The notes under the pieces: generated by a model
What the model was told of the DNA's origin: nothing
What the model saw: the letters and a program-made list of their open reading frames with translations, nothing else
Database searches by the model: none
IMG/VR virus record: IMGVR_UViG_3300042197_001631
Coordinates: 1-21,741 of that record
Source: a virus
DNA length: 21,741 nt
Direction: 5' to 3' (one strand)
Shown here: positions 8,154 to 14,133 of the stretch, in pieces
Numbering within the stretch: the stretch's first letter is position 1
How the letters are laid out: every line of letters begins with the position of its first letter
Made by a program: the position numbers and the translations under genes

Positions 8154-8543
8154 TTACTGCGGCGAGGAAGGCAACTGCATGTACGGCGCTAGCTGCTGCC
8201 AGTCGGGCCAGCCCTGCTGGCCACCAAAGGGATTGCTGTTCCACTGCGGCGTCTGCTGACCGTACGGATTCCACAGGGGGCCCCACTGCGGCTGCGCGGG
8301 AGGGGCGTAGCTGACCGTACCTTTGCCGGGCAGCGGCTGCGGCCATCGGTGGCTCTGCCACGGCGGGGCGGCGTCCGGGTAATGGAATGGAGTCTGCCCA
8401 GGCAGGGGCTGCCAGTCAGCCTGCCGCCAACTGGGGTGCTCGCCGTAGCCAGTTCCCTGCGGGGAATCCTGCTTTGGGGCAGCGCGGCCAGGGTCAAAGT
8501 TTACCGTCTTTCGCCCGCTGCCGTCCTTCCACTGAAGACTCAT
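8154..8543 (-). CDS. Pro/Gln/Trp-rich low-complexity protein
   Basis: A 129-aa protein starting at ATG 8543, in an ATGA overlap with a 52-aa gene, with GAGG 10 nt upstream. The sequence is almost entirely low complexity: repeated short units around Trp, Pro and Gln (WQPLPGQ, WPQPLPGK, WGPLWNPYGQQ, WPDWQQLAPY). It is expected to be disordered and could act as a linker, virion surface tail or binding platform. It precedes the glycosyltransferase-like gene by 32 nt. No known domain is present. Confidence 0.65.
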   Translation of the reverse strand: MSLQWKDGSGRKTVNFDPGRAAPKQDSPQGTGYGEHPSWRQADWQPLPGQTPFHYPDAAPPWQSHRWPQPLPGKGTVSYAPPAQPQWGPLWNPYGQQTPQWNSNPFGGQQGWPDWQQLAPYMQLPSSPQ

Positions 8544-8698
8544 TGGTTTTTAACCTCGCTGGCTTGGTTTGTGCGCAACATGCGCAGCCTGTCCATATCC
8601 GCAGCAGGAAACTCCCCACGCACTTCCGAAATGAGCCGACGCAGAAAATCCAGATTCTGGACGGCGGATTGCGGGACTATGAAATGGACAAGGTTCAT
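8540..8698 (-). CDS. Small gene of 52 aa between capsid terminator and structural genes
   Basis: A 52-aa frame from ATG 8698 to TGA 8540; its stop overlaps the next start as ATGA, which supports it as a real gene. It starts MNLVHFIVPQSAVQNLDFLRRL and ends with SEVKNQ: a short hydrophobic strand, then two amphipathic helices with RRLI and DRLRMLR basic patches. The start codon lies immediately after the U-tract of the terminator that closes the capsid group, so it would be translated only from read-through or from its own promoter. There is no clear Shine-Dalgarno. The function is unknown. Confidence 0.5.
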   Translation of the reverse strand: MNLVHFIVPQSAVQNLDFLRRLISEVRGEFPAADMDRLRMLRTNQASEVKNQ

Positions 8699-8738
8699 AA
8701 AAGAAAACGCCCCTGGCCAGTTGCCCGACCAGGGGCGT
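8699..8738 (-). terminator. Rho-independent terminator after the capsid genes
   Basis: On the minus strand a perfect 10-bp stem (arms 8729-8738 and 8707-8716, ACGCCCCTGG paired with CCAGGGGCGT) with a 12-nt loop is followed by TTTTCTTTT at 8699-8707. It lies 28 nt after the stop of the decoration gene. It would limit transcription from the highly expressed capsid genes into the terminase and portal genes. Confidence 0.85.
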
Positions 8739-8765
8739 CCCCCTAAGCCCCTGATAGGGCGTGCG

Positions 8766-9356
8766 TCACGCTACGTTGGACCGGACGAGCACCAGAGGGG
8801 TGCTGCCTGTGGTTGCGCCGGCGGAACAGGCGTAGCCGATCACCCCCAGGCTGTTGTTGCCCGCTGCCGTCGTCGCCGCACCGACGCCGCTGGTCGTCAC
8901 GCGGCCCGCAGTCGTCGCACCGGAGGTCGCTGCCGTGATGACGGCCACCCGATCACCGGCCGTGATGTCGCTGCCAGACAGGGCAGCGGCCACCTCGGTC
9001 GGCCCGTCAACCACCACCCAGAACACGTCCTGGGCCGCCACGCCTCCCGCCGGCAGATGCTCGTCCACCACGCCGACAAATTCGGCGTTCGTGGTTGTGG
9101 CGTAGCCAGTCACCGTGCTGAAGCAGGCCGTGCCGGCCGTGGTCGAAAACTGCACCACGCGCTTGGGCAGCAACGCCCCCCCAGATCCGTTCCGAACTGC
9201 GATGCACTTCTTCACGCGGCCAGACCGGATCTTGCCCGTAGTGGGGTTCACATCCGGGAACAGCTTCACAACGCCGACCCACTGCGTTCCATCGGAGTCA
9301 GAACTGACGCCGAGGGTCTGGCCAAGAGAGAACGGCGGATCGATCAGAAGACTCAT
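8766..9356 (-). CDS. Putative capsid decoration (head cement) protein
   Basis: A 196-aa protein starting at ATG 9356 with AGAGGTG 6 nt upstream. It lies 19 nt after the major capsid gene. The composition is rich in Gly, Ala, Thr and Val with a beta-strand pattern (WVGVVKLF, VVQFSTTAG, FVGVVDEHL, VFWVVVDG, DRVAVITAA, LGVIGYACSAG, TPLVLVRS) typical of beta-rich capsid-stabilising proteins. ALLPKRVVQFS followed by GVVDEHLPAGGVAAQDVFWVVVDGP in two pieces resembles decoration proteins I remember next to HK97-fold capsid genes. Alternative: another minor head protein. Confidence 0.7.
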   Translation of the reverse strand: MSLLIDPPFSLGQTLGVSSDSDGTQWVGVVKLFPDVNPTTGKIRSGRVKKCIAVRNGSGGALLPKRVVQFSTTAGTACFSTVTGYATTTNAEFVGVVDEHLPAGGVAAQDVFWVVVDGPTEVAAALSGSDITAGDRVAVITAATSGATTAGRVTTSGVGAATTAAGNNSLGVIGYACSAGATTGSTPLVLVRSNVA

Positions 9357-9375
9357 TTGTTACACCTCTGGGTTA

Positions 9376-10485
9376 TCAGGCAAGGGCGGTGAGTTTGAAG
9401 AAGTTGCGCGGGCTCTTAAACTTGAGGTTGCCGAGATGGCTGACCACATATCGATACTGCTGAGTGACCTCGTCGTAAAAAGGTCCTTCGCTCTCAAACA
9501 GGTTGCCAGTCATGCAGAGCAGTTCCATGTTGCCCACCGCCAACCCGTAGGCCGTGTTGGGAGGGACACTGTTCTCGCTCGTCTGCTCCACCCCATCGAC
9601 CTCAAAGACGTCCGTGAAACCGTAGGACCGCAGGCCGTTCTGGCGGCTGACGATCACACGCTCCTTGGAGTCCAGCGCGTTCATGAAGTCGATGTAGAGC
9701 CGGCGGTCCATGACCACCAGGTCAACCTGATCTTCCTTGGTGTCGTTGCGGCGAGTCTGGTGGATCGCCTCACGCACCGCCTTCACGCAGTTGGCCGACC
9801 ACGTCGCCGAACCGAAGTACGAAGACGTGTAGTTGACAATAACCGGCGAGAAAAAGTCGTACTCAGCGTCGGCATCGCCGTTGGGCCAGATGCCCGAGAG
9901 CTGCGATCCGCCGTAGTAGCCAAGCTGCGTGTTCAACCCGGCGTACGTGTCGGCCGGATACCCGAACGGGTCAGCCGCATTGGCAGTCCGCTGAGCGCCC
10001 GTGCCCACATTGACCGTGCCGTTGGTCCCCATGAACGATTCGATGCCATGGAACCGCAGCTCGTTGCCGGCAGCGTAGCCATCCAGGGTCCACTCCTTGG
10101 AGATGTACTGCTCCATGGAGGTGAGGAGTCGGGAGGCCAGCTTGCCGGCCACGTTCACCAGAGCCTGGGCGCTCCGGTTCTCCAGCATTTCCTTGCGGTA
10201 GATGGCGTCACTGACCTGATAGCCCCGGTACTCCAGCTCCAGTTTCTTCCACAGGTTTTCACGGCTGAAGGAGCGCGGCGTCTCTCCGTTGTTACCGGAG
10301 GGGCGGTGATTTCTGTACTGCAACTCCCAGTCGAACCCCCTCCCGGACATGTTCATCCGGACGTTGCCGCTGCCCTCCAGCAGCGAGAACAGCTTGTACT
10401 TGCGAAGGCACGCAATCTCCTCTTCGCGGAGGTGATTGACGATTGTCGTCGCAATAGAACGTGCCCAGTCGGTCGAACTAGCCAT
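9376..10485 (-). CDS. Major capsid protein (HK97 fold)
   Basis: A 369-aa protein starting at ATG 10485, just after the scaffold stop (TGATATG); the site GGAG lies inside the scaffold end. The length and layout suit an HK97-fold coat protein: an N-terminal helical arm (residues 1-35), an extended E-loop-like region near 40-75 (MSGRGFDWELQYRN), long spine-type helices around 95-135, and C-terminal beta strands (TQQYRYVVSHLGNLKFKSPRNFF). The segment at about 235-310 (REAIHQTRRNDTKEDQVDLVVMDRR ... VIVSRQNGLRSYGF, in pieces) looks like the A-domain. There is no N-terminal delta domain, agreeing with a separate scaffold gene upstream. Confidence 0.85.
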   Translation of the reverse strand: MASSTDWARSIATTIVNHLREEEIACLRKYKLFSLLEGSGNVRMNMSGRGFDWELQYRNHRPSGNNGETPRSFSRENLWKKLELEYRGYQVSDAIYRKEMLENRSAQALVNVAGKLASRLLTSMEQYISKEWTLDGYAAGNELRFHGIESFMGTNGTVNVGTGAQRTANAADPFGYPADTYAGLNTQLGYYGGSQLSGIWPNGDADAEYDFFSPVIVNYTSSYFGSATWSANCVKAVREAIHQTRRNDTKEDQVDLVVMDRRLYIDFMNALDSKERVIVSRQNGLRSYGFTDVFEVDGVEQTSENSVPPNTAYGLAVGNMELLCMTGNLFESEGPFYDEVTQQYRYVVSHLGNLKFKSPRNFFKLTALA

Positions 10486-10486
10486 A

Positions 10487-11479
10487 TCAGATTACTCCAT
10501 CGGCTACGAGTTGGTTTTTCAGCCTGTCCTCAAACGTCATCCGGCCCCTTGGGGCGCGCGGTTCGGTGGTGCCTCCGCTTCGGTTCGGCGTGCGGGTGGC
10601 ACGCTCGCGAAGGAACTGCATGTCTCGCTGGGCTGCCTGCGGCTGCGCCTGCGGGGCGGGCTGCTGCGGCTGTTGCATCTGCTGGTAGCGCAAATTTAAC
10701 AAGTCTCTCTGGAGCATTCCGGTGGCATACTGCCAGCGGGACTGCGGGTCGTTAATCCCCATTTGGGCGGCTTGGGCGATGTACGCCTGAATGGCCTGCC
10801 CCTCCCTGGAGACGTTCCCGGATTGGTCGTAAAGCCAGTCGGCATTCTGCTGCTCTAGCGAGCCGACATAGTTCGCCGCCTGGTACGCCCCAAGCTGACT
10901 GCCCAGCACAGTGTTGTAGCCCTGCACCATCTCTTGGGCCTTCTGCATCGCCACCTGCTCAACGAACGGCTTCAGCGTGTTCTCCGGATCCGTCACCAGC
11001 CGGCGGGCGAAGTCTGCCGTATAGTCCTGGTACTGCCGGAGCGCCTGCTGCGCCTCAAATGGGGCCTGCGGGTCGATGACCTCACGGCCGCTCTGCGGAT
11101 CCCGGACGATGTACTGGCGCCAGGTGTCTTTGACCTCCGGGGGAGCCCACCACTTAGGAGCCTCCTGCGGGCGAGGCATCTGGGCCTGGGCCTGCGACTG
11201 CCGCCACGCCTCAAACTCCTTCTGATTACGAAGGTACTCCTGGGCGTACGGGATTACCTGCTGGTACTGCTGGAGCGCTCGCTGTGCGTCTTGGTAGCCC
11301 GAATACGCCTGGTAAAGGCCGCGGGCGATAGAGACGTCGTCCTGCCCTTCAAAATCAGGCAGCGACTTAAAGGCGTCATAGACGTTGACGGGCTCCGGCG
11401 CTGGCGCGGAAACAGGCTCCGGCGCGCTCTGCGGCGCGGCCCGGACGTCAACTGGAGGGAGATTTTCTTCTTCGGCCAT
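10487..11479 (-). CDS. Capsid scaffold protein
   Basis: A 330-aa protein starting at ATG 11479 with GAGG 6 nt upstream. The N-terminus is acidic and Pro/Ala-rich (residues 1-35). The central part is long, Gln-rich and predicted helical, with repeated Tyr-Gln units (ALQQYQQVIPYAQEYL; ALRQYQDYTADF; LRYQQMQQPQQPAPQAQPQ). The C-terminus is basic (RERATRTPNRSGG, MTFEDRLKNQL). An acidic start, helical middle and basic capsid-binding tail is the classic scaffold layout, and the gene directly precedes the major capsid gene. The reading frame continues open upstream to a TAG, through the 27-bp repeat, but no better start is seen. Confidence 0.75.
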   Translation of the reverse strand: MAEEENLPPVDVRAAPQSAPEPVSAPAPEPVNVYDAFKSLPDFEGQDDVSIARGLYQAYSGYQDAQRALQQYQQVIPYAQEYLRNQKEFEAWRQSQAQAQMPRPQEAPKWWAPPEVKDTWRQYIVRDPQSGREVIDPQAPFEAQQALRQYQDYTADFARRLVTDPENTLKPFVEQVAMQKAQEMVQGYNTVLGSQLGAYQAANYVGSLEQQNADWLYDQSGNVSREGQAIQAYIAQAAQMGINDPQSRWQYATGMLQRDLLNLRYQQMQQPQQPAPQAQPQAAQRDMQFLRERATRTPNRSGGTTEPRAPRGRMTFEDRLKNQLVADGVI

Positions 11480-11691
11480 CTGTAGTCCTCGCTTCAGGGG
11501 CAGGGGGGTCTACAGAGTCACTGTCCTCTTTCTCCGATTTTGTTTCACGATTGCCCGCATTTTGTGCAGAGACGATCACGGGCGCGTCAGTCTCAATCCA
11601 CACCCGGGGCGGCCAGTGCTATTTTTGTTACGGCGACAGCTCGCGGAGCAAGTGATCAGTGGCCGGAAACTCCGCAGTTTGTTACAGCGAG
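11480..11691 (-). promoter_or_regulatory. Intergenic leader between DNA methyltransferase and scaffold
   Basis: About 210 nt without a convincing gene. On the minus strand, just after the methyltransferase stop, AGCTC + GCGGAG can pair with CTCCGC + GAGCT (with a 13-nt bulge). GTAACAAA occurs twice, and one copy of the 27-bp repeat follows. The last 120 nt are an open frame joined in phase to the scaffold start. The AT-richer GTAACAAAAAT patch could hold a capsid promoter, but no good -35/-10 pair was found. Confidence 0.35.
11587..11613. repeat. 27-bp direct repeat, left copy flanking the DNA methyltransferase
   Basis: The sequence TCAGTCTCAATCCACACC then CGGGGCGGC is identical to 12605-12631. 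The two copies bracket the cytosine methyltransferase gene about 1 kb apart. On the minus strand both copies can be read as PPRVWIET, and similarity continues as D/E-A/T-P-V beyond the exact repeat with synonymous codon changes. Confidence 0.9.
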
Positions 11692-12570
11692 CTATCGCAG
11701 CAGGCCGCCCAAGATGTCAGCCGCATCGTCAACGCTCCAAGAATTGCCGAGCGTGCGATAGCGTTGCGTGTCTGACAGGCCGCCTGTGTACCCCCGCGGA
11801 AACCCGAACAAGCCCTCAATCTCCTCGGGCGTTAACCTGCGAAGAGTGCCGTCATCTAGTCTCACGGCGTTGTACGGCACGCCCTTGTAGATCACGCTGG
11901 GGATGGTGCGGGCCTTCGGATCGTTAATGTCGAAGCCGTGGCGCTCAAAGTGCGTGCGGCCCGACTTTCCCGCCGGGCGGTACATGTACTCCGTGGCGCG
12001 GTCAGACAGGAGGTAGCGATCCGGCACCGCGGGTTGCAGAGCGTCCCGAAAGACGGCCGGCGAGTTAGCGGGCGGCGTCAGCGGTATGTCGGTCCACCAT
12101 AGCCTCTGCCGCTTCATCGGGCCGTAGTCCGCCGCGTCCCGCATCACGGGATCGACACCCAGCATCTTGGATATTTCTCGGATGTCGTCCTCGGCGCGAC
12201 GGCCCGTTGGGACGACGTTCTCCACCAAGAGGTGGCGCGGCTGAAGCTCGTCTACCACGCGGGCCATTTCGTACGCCAAGCCAGAGCGGTCGCCACGTAT
12301 GCCTTGCCCCTTTACGTTGGCGCGCGAAAGGTCTTGGCACGGAAACCCGGCGCACAGCAGGTCCACAGGCTCCCTGACTGTCTGCCGATTGACGTTGCGA
12401 ATATCGCCCAACTCCACGGCATCCGGGTAGTTCTTGCGAACGACCTGCGATGCGTACGGATCGATTTCGGCCGTGTATCGTCGGCTGACCGGCATGCCAG
12501 CTTGGTCTAGCGCCACATGCGCGCCGCCAATGCCGTCAAAGAGAGAGAGGAGGTTGAACCGCTGTCCCAT
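11692..12570 (-). CDS. DNA (cytosine-5) methyltransferase
   Basis: A 292-aa protein starting at ATG 12570, with no clear Shine-Dalgarno. All main C5-methyltransferase motifs are present: motif I SAM binding FDGIGG (11-16), motif IV with catalytic Cys78 (GFPCQDLS, 75-82), motif VI ENV (117-119), motif VIII QRLWW (155-159), a short variable target-recognition region (about 170-240), and motif X LGNSW (274-278). The protein is short for the family but complete. No restriction nuclease is adjacent, so it is an orphan phage methyltransferase, probably protecting phage DNA against host restriction. The target sequence cannot be predicted. It sits between 27-bp direct repeats, suggesting gain or movement as a unit. 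Confidence 0.95.
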   Translation of the reverse strand: MGQRFNLLSLFDGIGGAHVALDQAGMPVSRRYTAEIDPYASQVVRKNYPDAVELGDIRNVNRQTVREPVDLLCAGFPCQDLSRANVKGQGIRGDRSGLAYEMARVVDELQPRHLLVENVVPTGRRAEDDIREISKMLGVDPVMRDAADYGPMKRQRLWWTDIPLTPPANSPAVFRDALQPAVPDRYLLSDRATEYMYRPAGKSGRTHFERHGFDINDPKARTIPSVIYKGVPYNAVRLDDGTLRRLTPEEIEGLFGFPRGYTGGLSDTQRYRTLGNSWSVDDAADILGGLLR

Positions 12571-12604
12571 ACAAGACTAATGGGCTTCCACCTCAACCGG
12601 CGTT

Positions 12605-12631
12605 TCAGTCTCAATCCACACCCGGGGCGGC
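12605..12631. repeat. 27-bp direct repeat, right copy flanking the DNA methyltransferase
   Basis: Identical to 11587-11613. It lies between the stop of the 175-aa gene (12636) and the methyltransferase start. The minus-strand frame through it reads LPPRVWIETETPVEVEAH then stops just before the methyltransferase ATG, without an ATG or Shine-Dalgarno of its own. Confidence 0.9.
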
Positions 12632-12635
12632 AAGC

Positions 12636-13163
12636 TCAACGCAAGCGCCGGATCAGCTCATCGGCCGTCATCACCCGCAATCCTTCCGGTGCCGGCTGGC
12701 GGTATCTGGCGCGCAGGGCTTGGCGGTCTTCAAACAGACCCTTGGCCAGATCGAACACATCTTGGTCGGATGGGCTAGCCGGGGTGGGATATCGGCCGGT
12801 GCCATGCTCCGCTGTGGCGCGGAGGTTGGCGATCAGCCCCTCGCGGTCGCCAAACATGGCGGGGTTCTGAACGTACTCCGCATAGCGGGCGGCCATGGGC
12901 TGCGCAGCGCCGGTGGCGGCATCGTCTATTGCGTGACCACCCGACAGTTCCGACCAGTTGTCGGTGACATCGGTCAGGGCGTCATCCATCCGCTGCTCCC
13001 AAGCGTCCAGCCGGGCGTCCCACCGTTCTGCCCGTGGATTGCCGGCGGCGTAGGCGTCTTCGATCTTGGCCGTGATCCGCTTGTGCTGGGCGGCCCGCGG
13101 GCTGATGTGCGGAGAGTCGGCCGCCCTGGCCAATCGGAGGATGAGTTCGTCTAGCCACCTCAT
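12636..13163 (-). CDS. Hypothetical helical protein upstream of the methyltransferase
   Basis: A 175-aa protein starting at ATG 13163. It is charged and largely helical: RWLDELILRLARAAD at the N-terminus, RAERWDARLDAWEQRMDDAL near residues 44-63, and a basic C-terminal segment after DVFDLAKGLFEDRQALRARY. No catalytic motif is evident. The start has no Shine-Dalgarno but shares the leader CATTAGTCTGGTATG with the methyltransferase gene (one mismatch). It is probably another piece of the accessory polyvalent-type cluster; the function is unknown. Confidence 0.55.
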   Translation of the reverse strand: MRWLDELILRLARAADSPHISPRAAQHKRITAKIEDAYAAGNPRAERWDARLDAWEQRMDDALTDVTDNWSELSGGHAIDDAATGAAQPMAARYAEYVQNPAMFGDREGLIANLRATAEHGTGRYPTPASPSDQDVFDLAKGLFEDRQALRARYRQPAPEGLRVMTADELIRRLR

Positions 13164-13213
13164 ACCAGACTAATGCCCGACGTTGCCTATCGGCGCATTA
13201 CGTGCTGGTTCTG

Positions 13214-13375
13214 CTAGTTCCCGCAGTACCCTTCGCACTCGTCAACGAATCCGCGAAAGTGCATCTGACCGCTTTTCTGGTCGGCCTCGCGTAGATCGAC
13301 TTCATCCAACGGACGGCAGTCGCGGTGAACGTACCTAGTGGCGTCCAGCACACGCGCTAAGCGGACGGGGTCCAT
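13214..13375 (-). CDS. Small acidic Cys-containing protein (53 aa)
   Basis: A 53-aa frame from ATG 13375, whose A is shared with the stop of the upstream gene (TAATG), the same coupling used between the two genes before it. It begins MDPVRLARVL and ends DECEGYCGN, with Cys at about 20, 47 and 51. The junction and absence of any competing gene make it likely real. A small zinc- or disulphide-stabilised fold is possible; the function is unknown. No gene is seen in the 50 nt between it and the next start. Confidence 0.5.
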   Translation of the reverse strand: MDPVRLARVLDATRYVHRDCRPLDEVDLREADQKSGQMHFRGFVDECEGYCGN

Positions 13376-14133
13376 TACTCATTGTCCTCGGCGGCCAGGG
13401 CCTGCTGAAGTAGGTACATTGTGCCCACACCAGCCCCCGTCAGGACTGGGTGGTCCTTGGTGAATTGCGCGGCCTGGCCGCCCAACTGCCGGGCCCGCTG
13501 GGCAGCTTCCAACGCACGGGCGACCCTGGCAGCACCAAGCTTGCCGCCGGCAGCGTACAGCTCAGCGTAGACGCCCCAGGGAACGTCTAGGGCCCGCGTT
13601 CCACCCACACCCTGGGCGACCATCTCATCCATCGGCACCGACAGGGAGCGAGGCAGTGAAGCCGTCAGGCGAGAAGCGAACGGCAACCCTTTAAAGCCCT
13701 GCCGCGCCGCCTCGTTGTAGCCGTGCATGATCTCATGCCGCCGGACGTTGCGGGCCAGCTCCACGTTCGGCACTCCACTGACGTAGGAGGCAACGCCCAG
13801 GTAAGGCTTTCCAGGGGCAGGCACGAACGTCCCAAACGCACGTTCAGCGACAACGTCACGGGCGCCTAATTCCGCCAGGCCCGAAAGCGCTCGCGCTGCT
13901 GACCAGTCGCCCTCCGGATACCAGTCGCCAGACGAACCAGGCCGCCACGACCCGCGCACCAGCGCCCCAAGATCGTCCGACCTGGCTATCAGGGAATCCG
14001 GGGCTAGGTTTCCAAAATAGGACGGCACCATCGGCTGATCGACGATCCGCCGCCTGGCCGCCATCATTCCTGGTACACGGCTGGGGCGCACCAGAGCTGC
14101 AATGGCCCGTCCGGCACGGTCGATAGAAGGCAT
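13375..14133 (-). CDS. Putative zinc metallopeptidase of the phage polyvalent-protein type
   Basis: A 252-aa protein starting at ATG 14133, overlapping the upstream stop as TAATG, with GAGGAG just before. Residues 133-137 are HEIMH, the HExxH zinc motif, preceded by an Arg-rich helix start (ELARNVRR) and followed by GYNEAARQG, as in small gluzincin-like domains found in phage polyvalent proteins and inner virion proteins. The third zinc ligand is not obvious. The N-terminus (MPSIDRAGRAIAAL) matches the start of the preceding protein. The C-terminus has a hydrophobic helix (VLTGAGVGTMYLLQQAL). It might process capsid or ejection proteins, or act in the infected cell. Confidence 0.6.
   Translation of the reverse strand: MPSIDRAGRAIAALVRPSRVPGMMAARRRIVDQPMVPSYFGNLAPDSLIARSDDLGALVRGSWRPGSSGDWYPEGDWSAARALSGLAELGARDVVAERAFGTFVPAPGKPYLGVASYVSGVPNVELARNVRRHEIMHGYNEAARQGFKGLPFASRLTASLPRSLSVPMDEMVAQGVGGTRALDVPWGVYAELYAAGGKLGAARVARALEAAQRARQLGGQAAQFTKDHPVLTGAGVGTMYLLQQALAAEDNE

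Noticed and set aside
8707-8738. Same hairpin as a plus-strand terminator
   Set aside because: On the plus strand it is followed by CCCCC, not a U-run, and no plus gene precedes it.
9115-10755. Very long plus-strand open frame opposite the capsid and scaffold genes
   Set aside because: It is antisense to well-supported coding sequence, and its long length is explained by the GC-rich codon pattern of those genes.
11587-12631. The 27-bp repeats as part of a CRISPR array
   Set aside because: Only two copies, 1 kb apart, with a complete gene between them.
12572-12645. Short minus-strand frame LPPRVWIETETPVEVEAH as a gene
   Set aside because: No ATG and no Shine-Dalgarno; treated as the coding-like part of the repeat.
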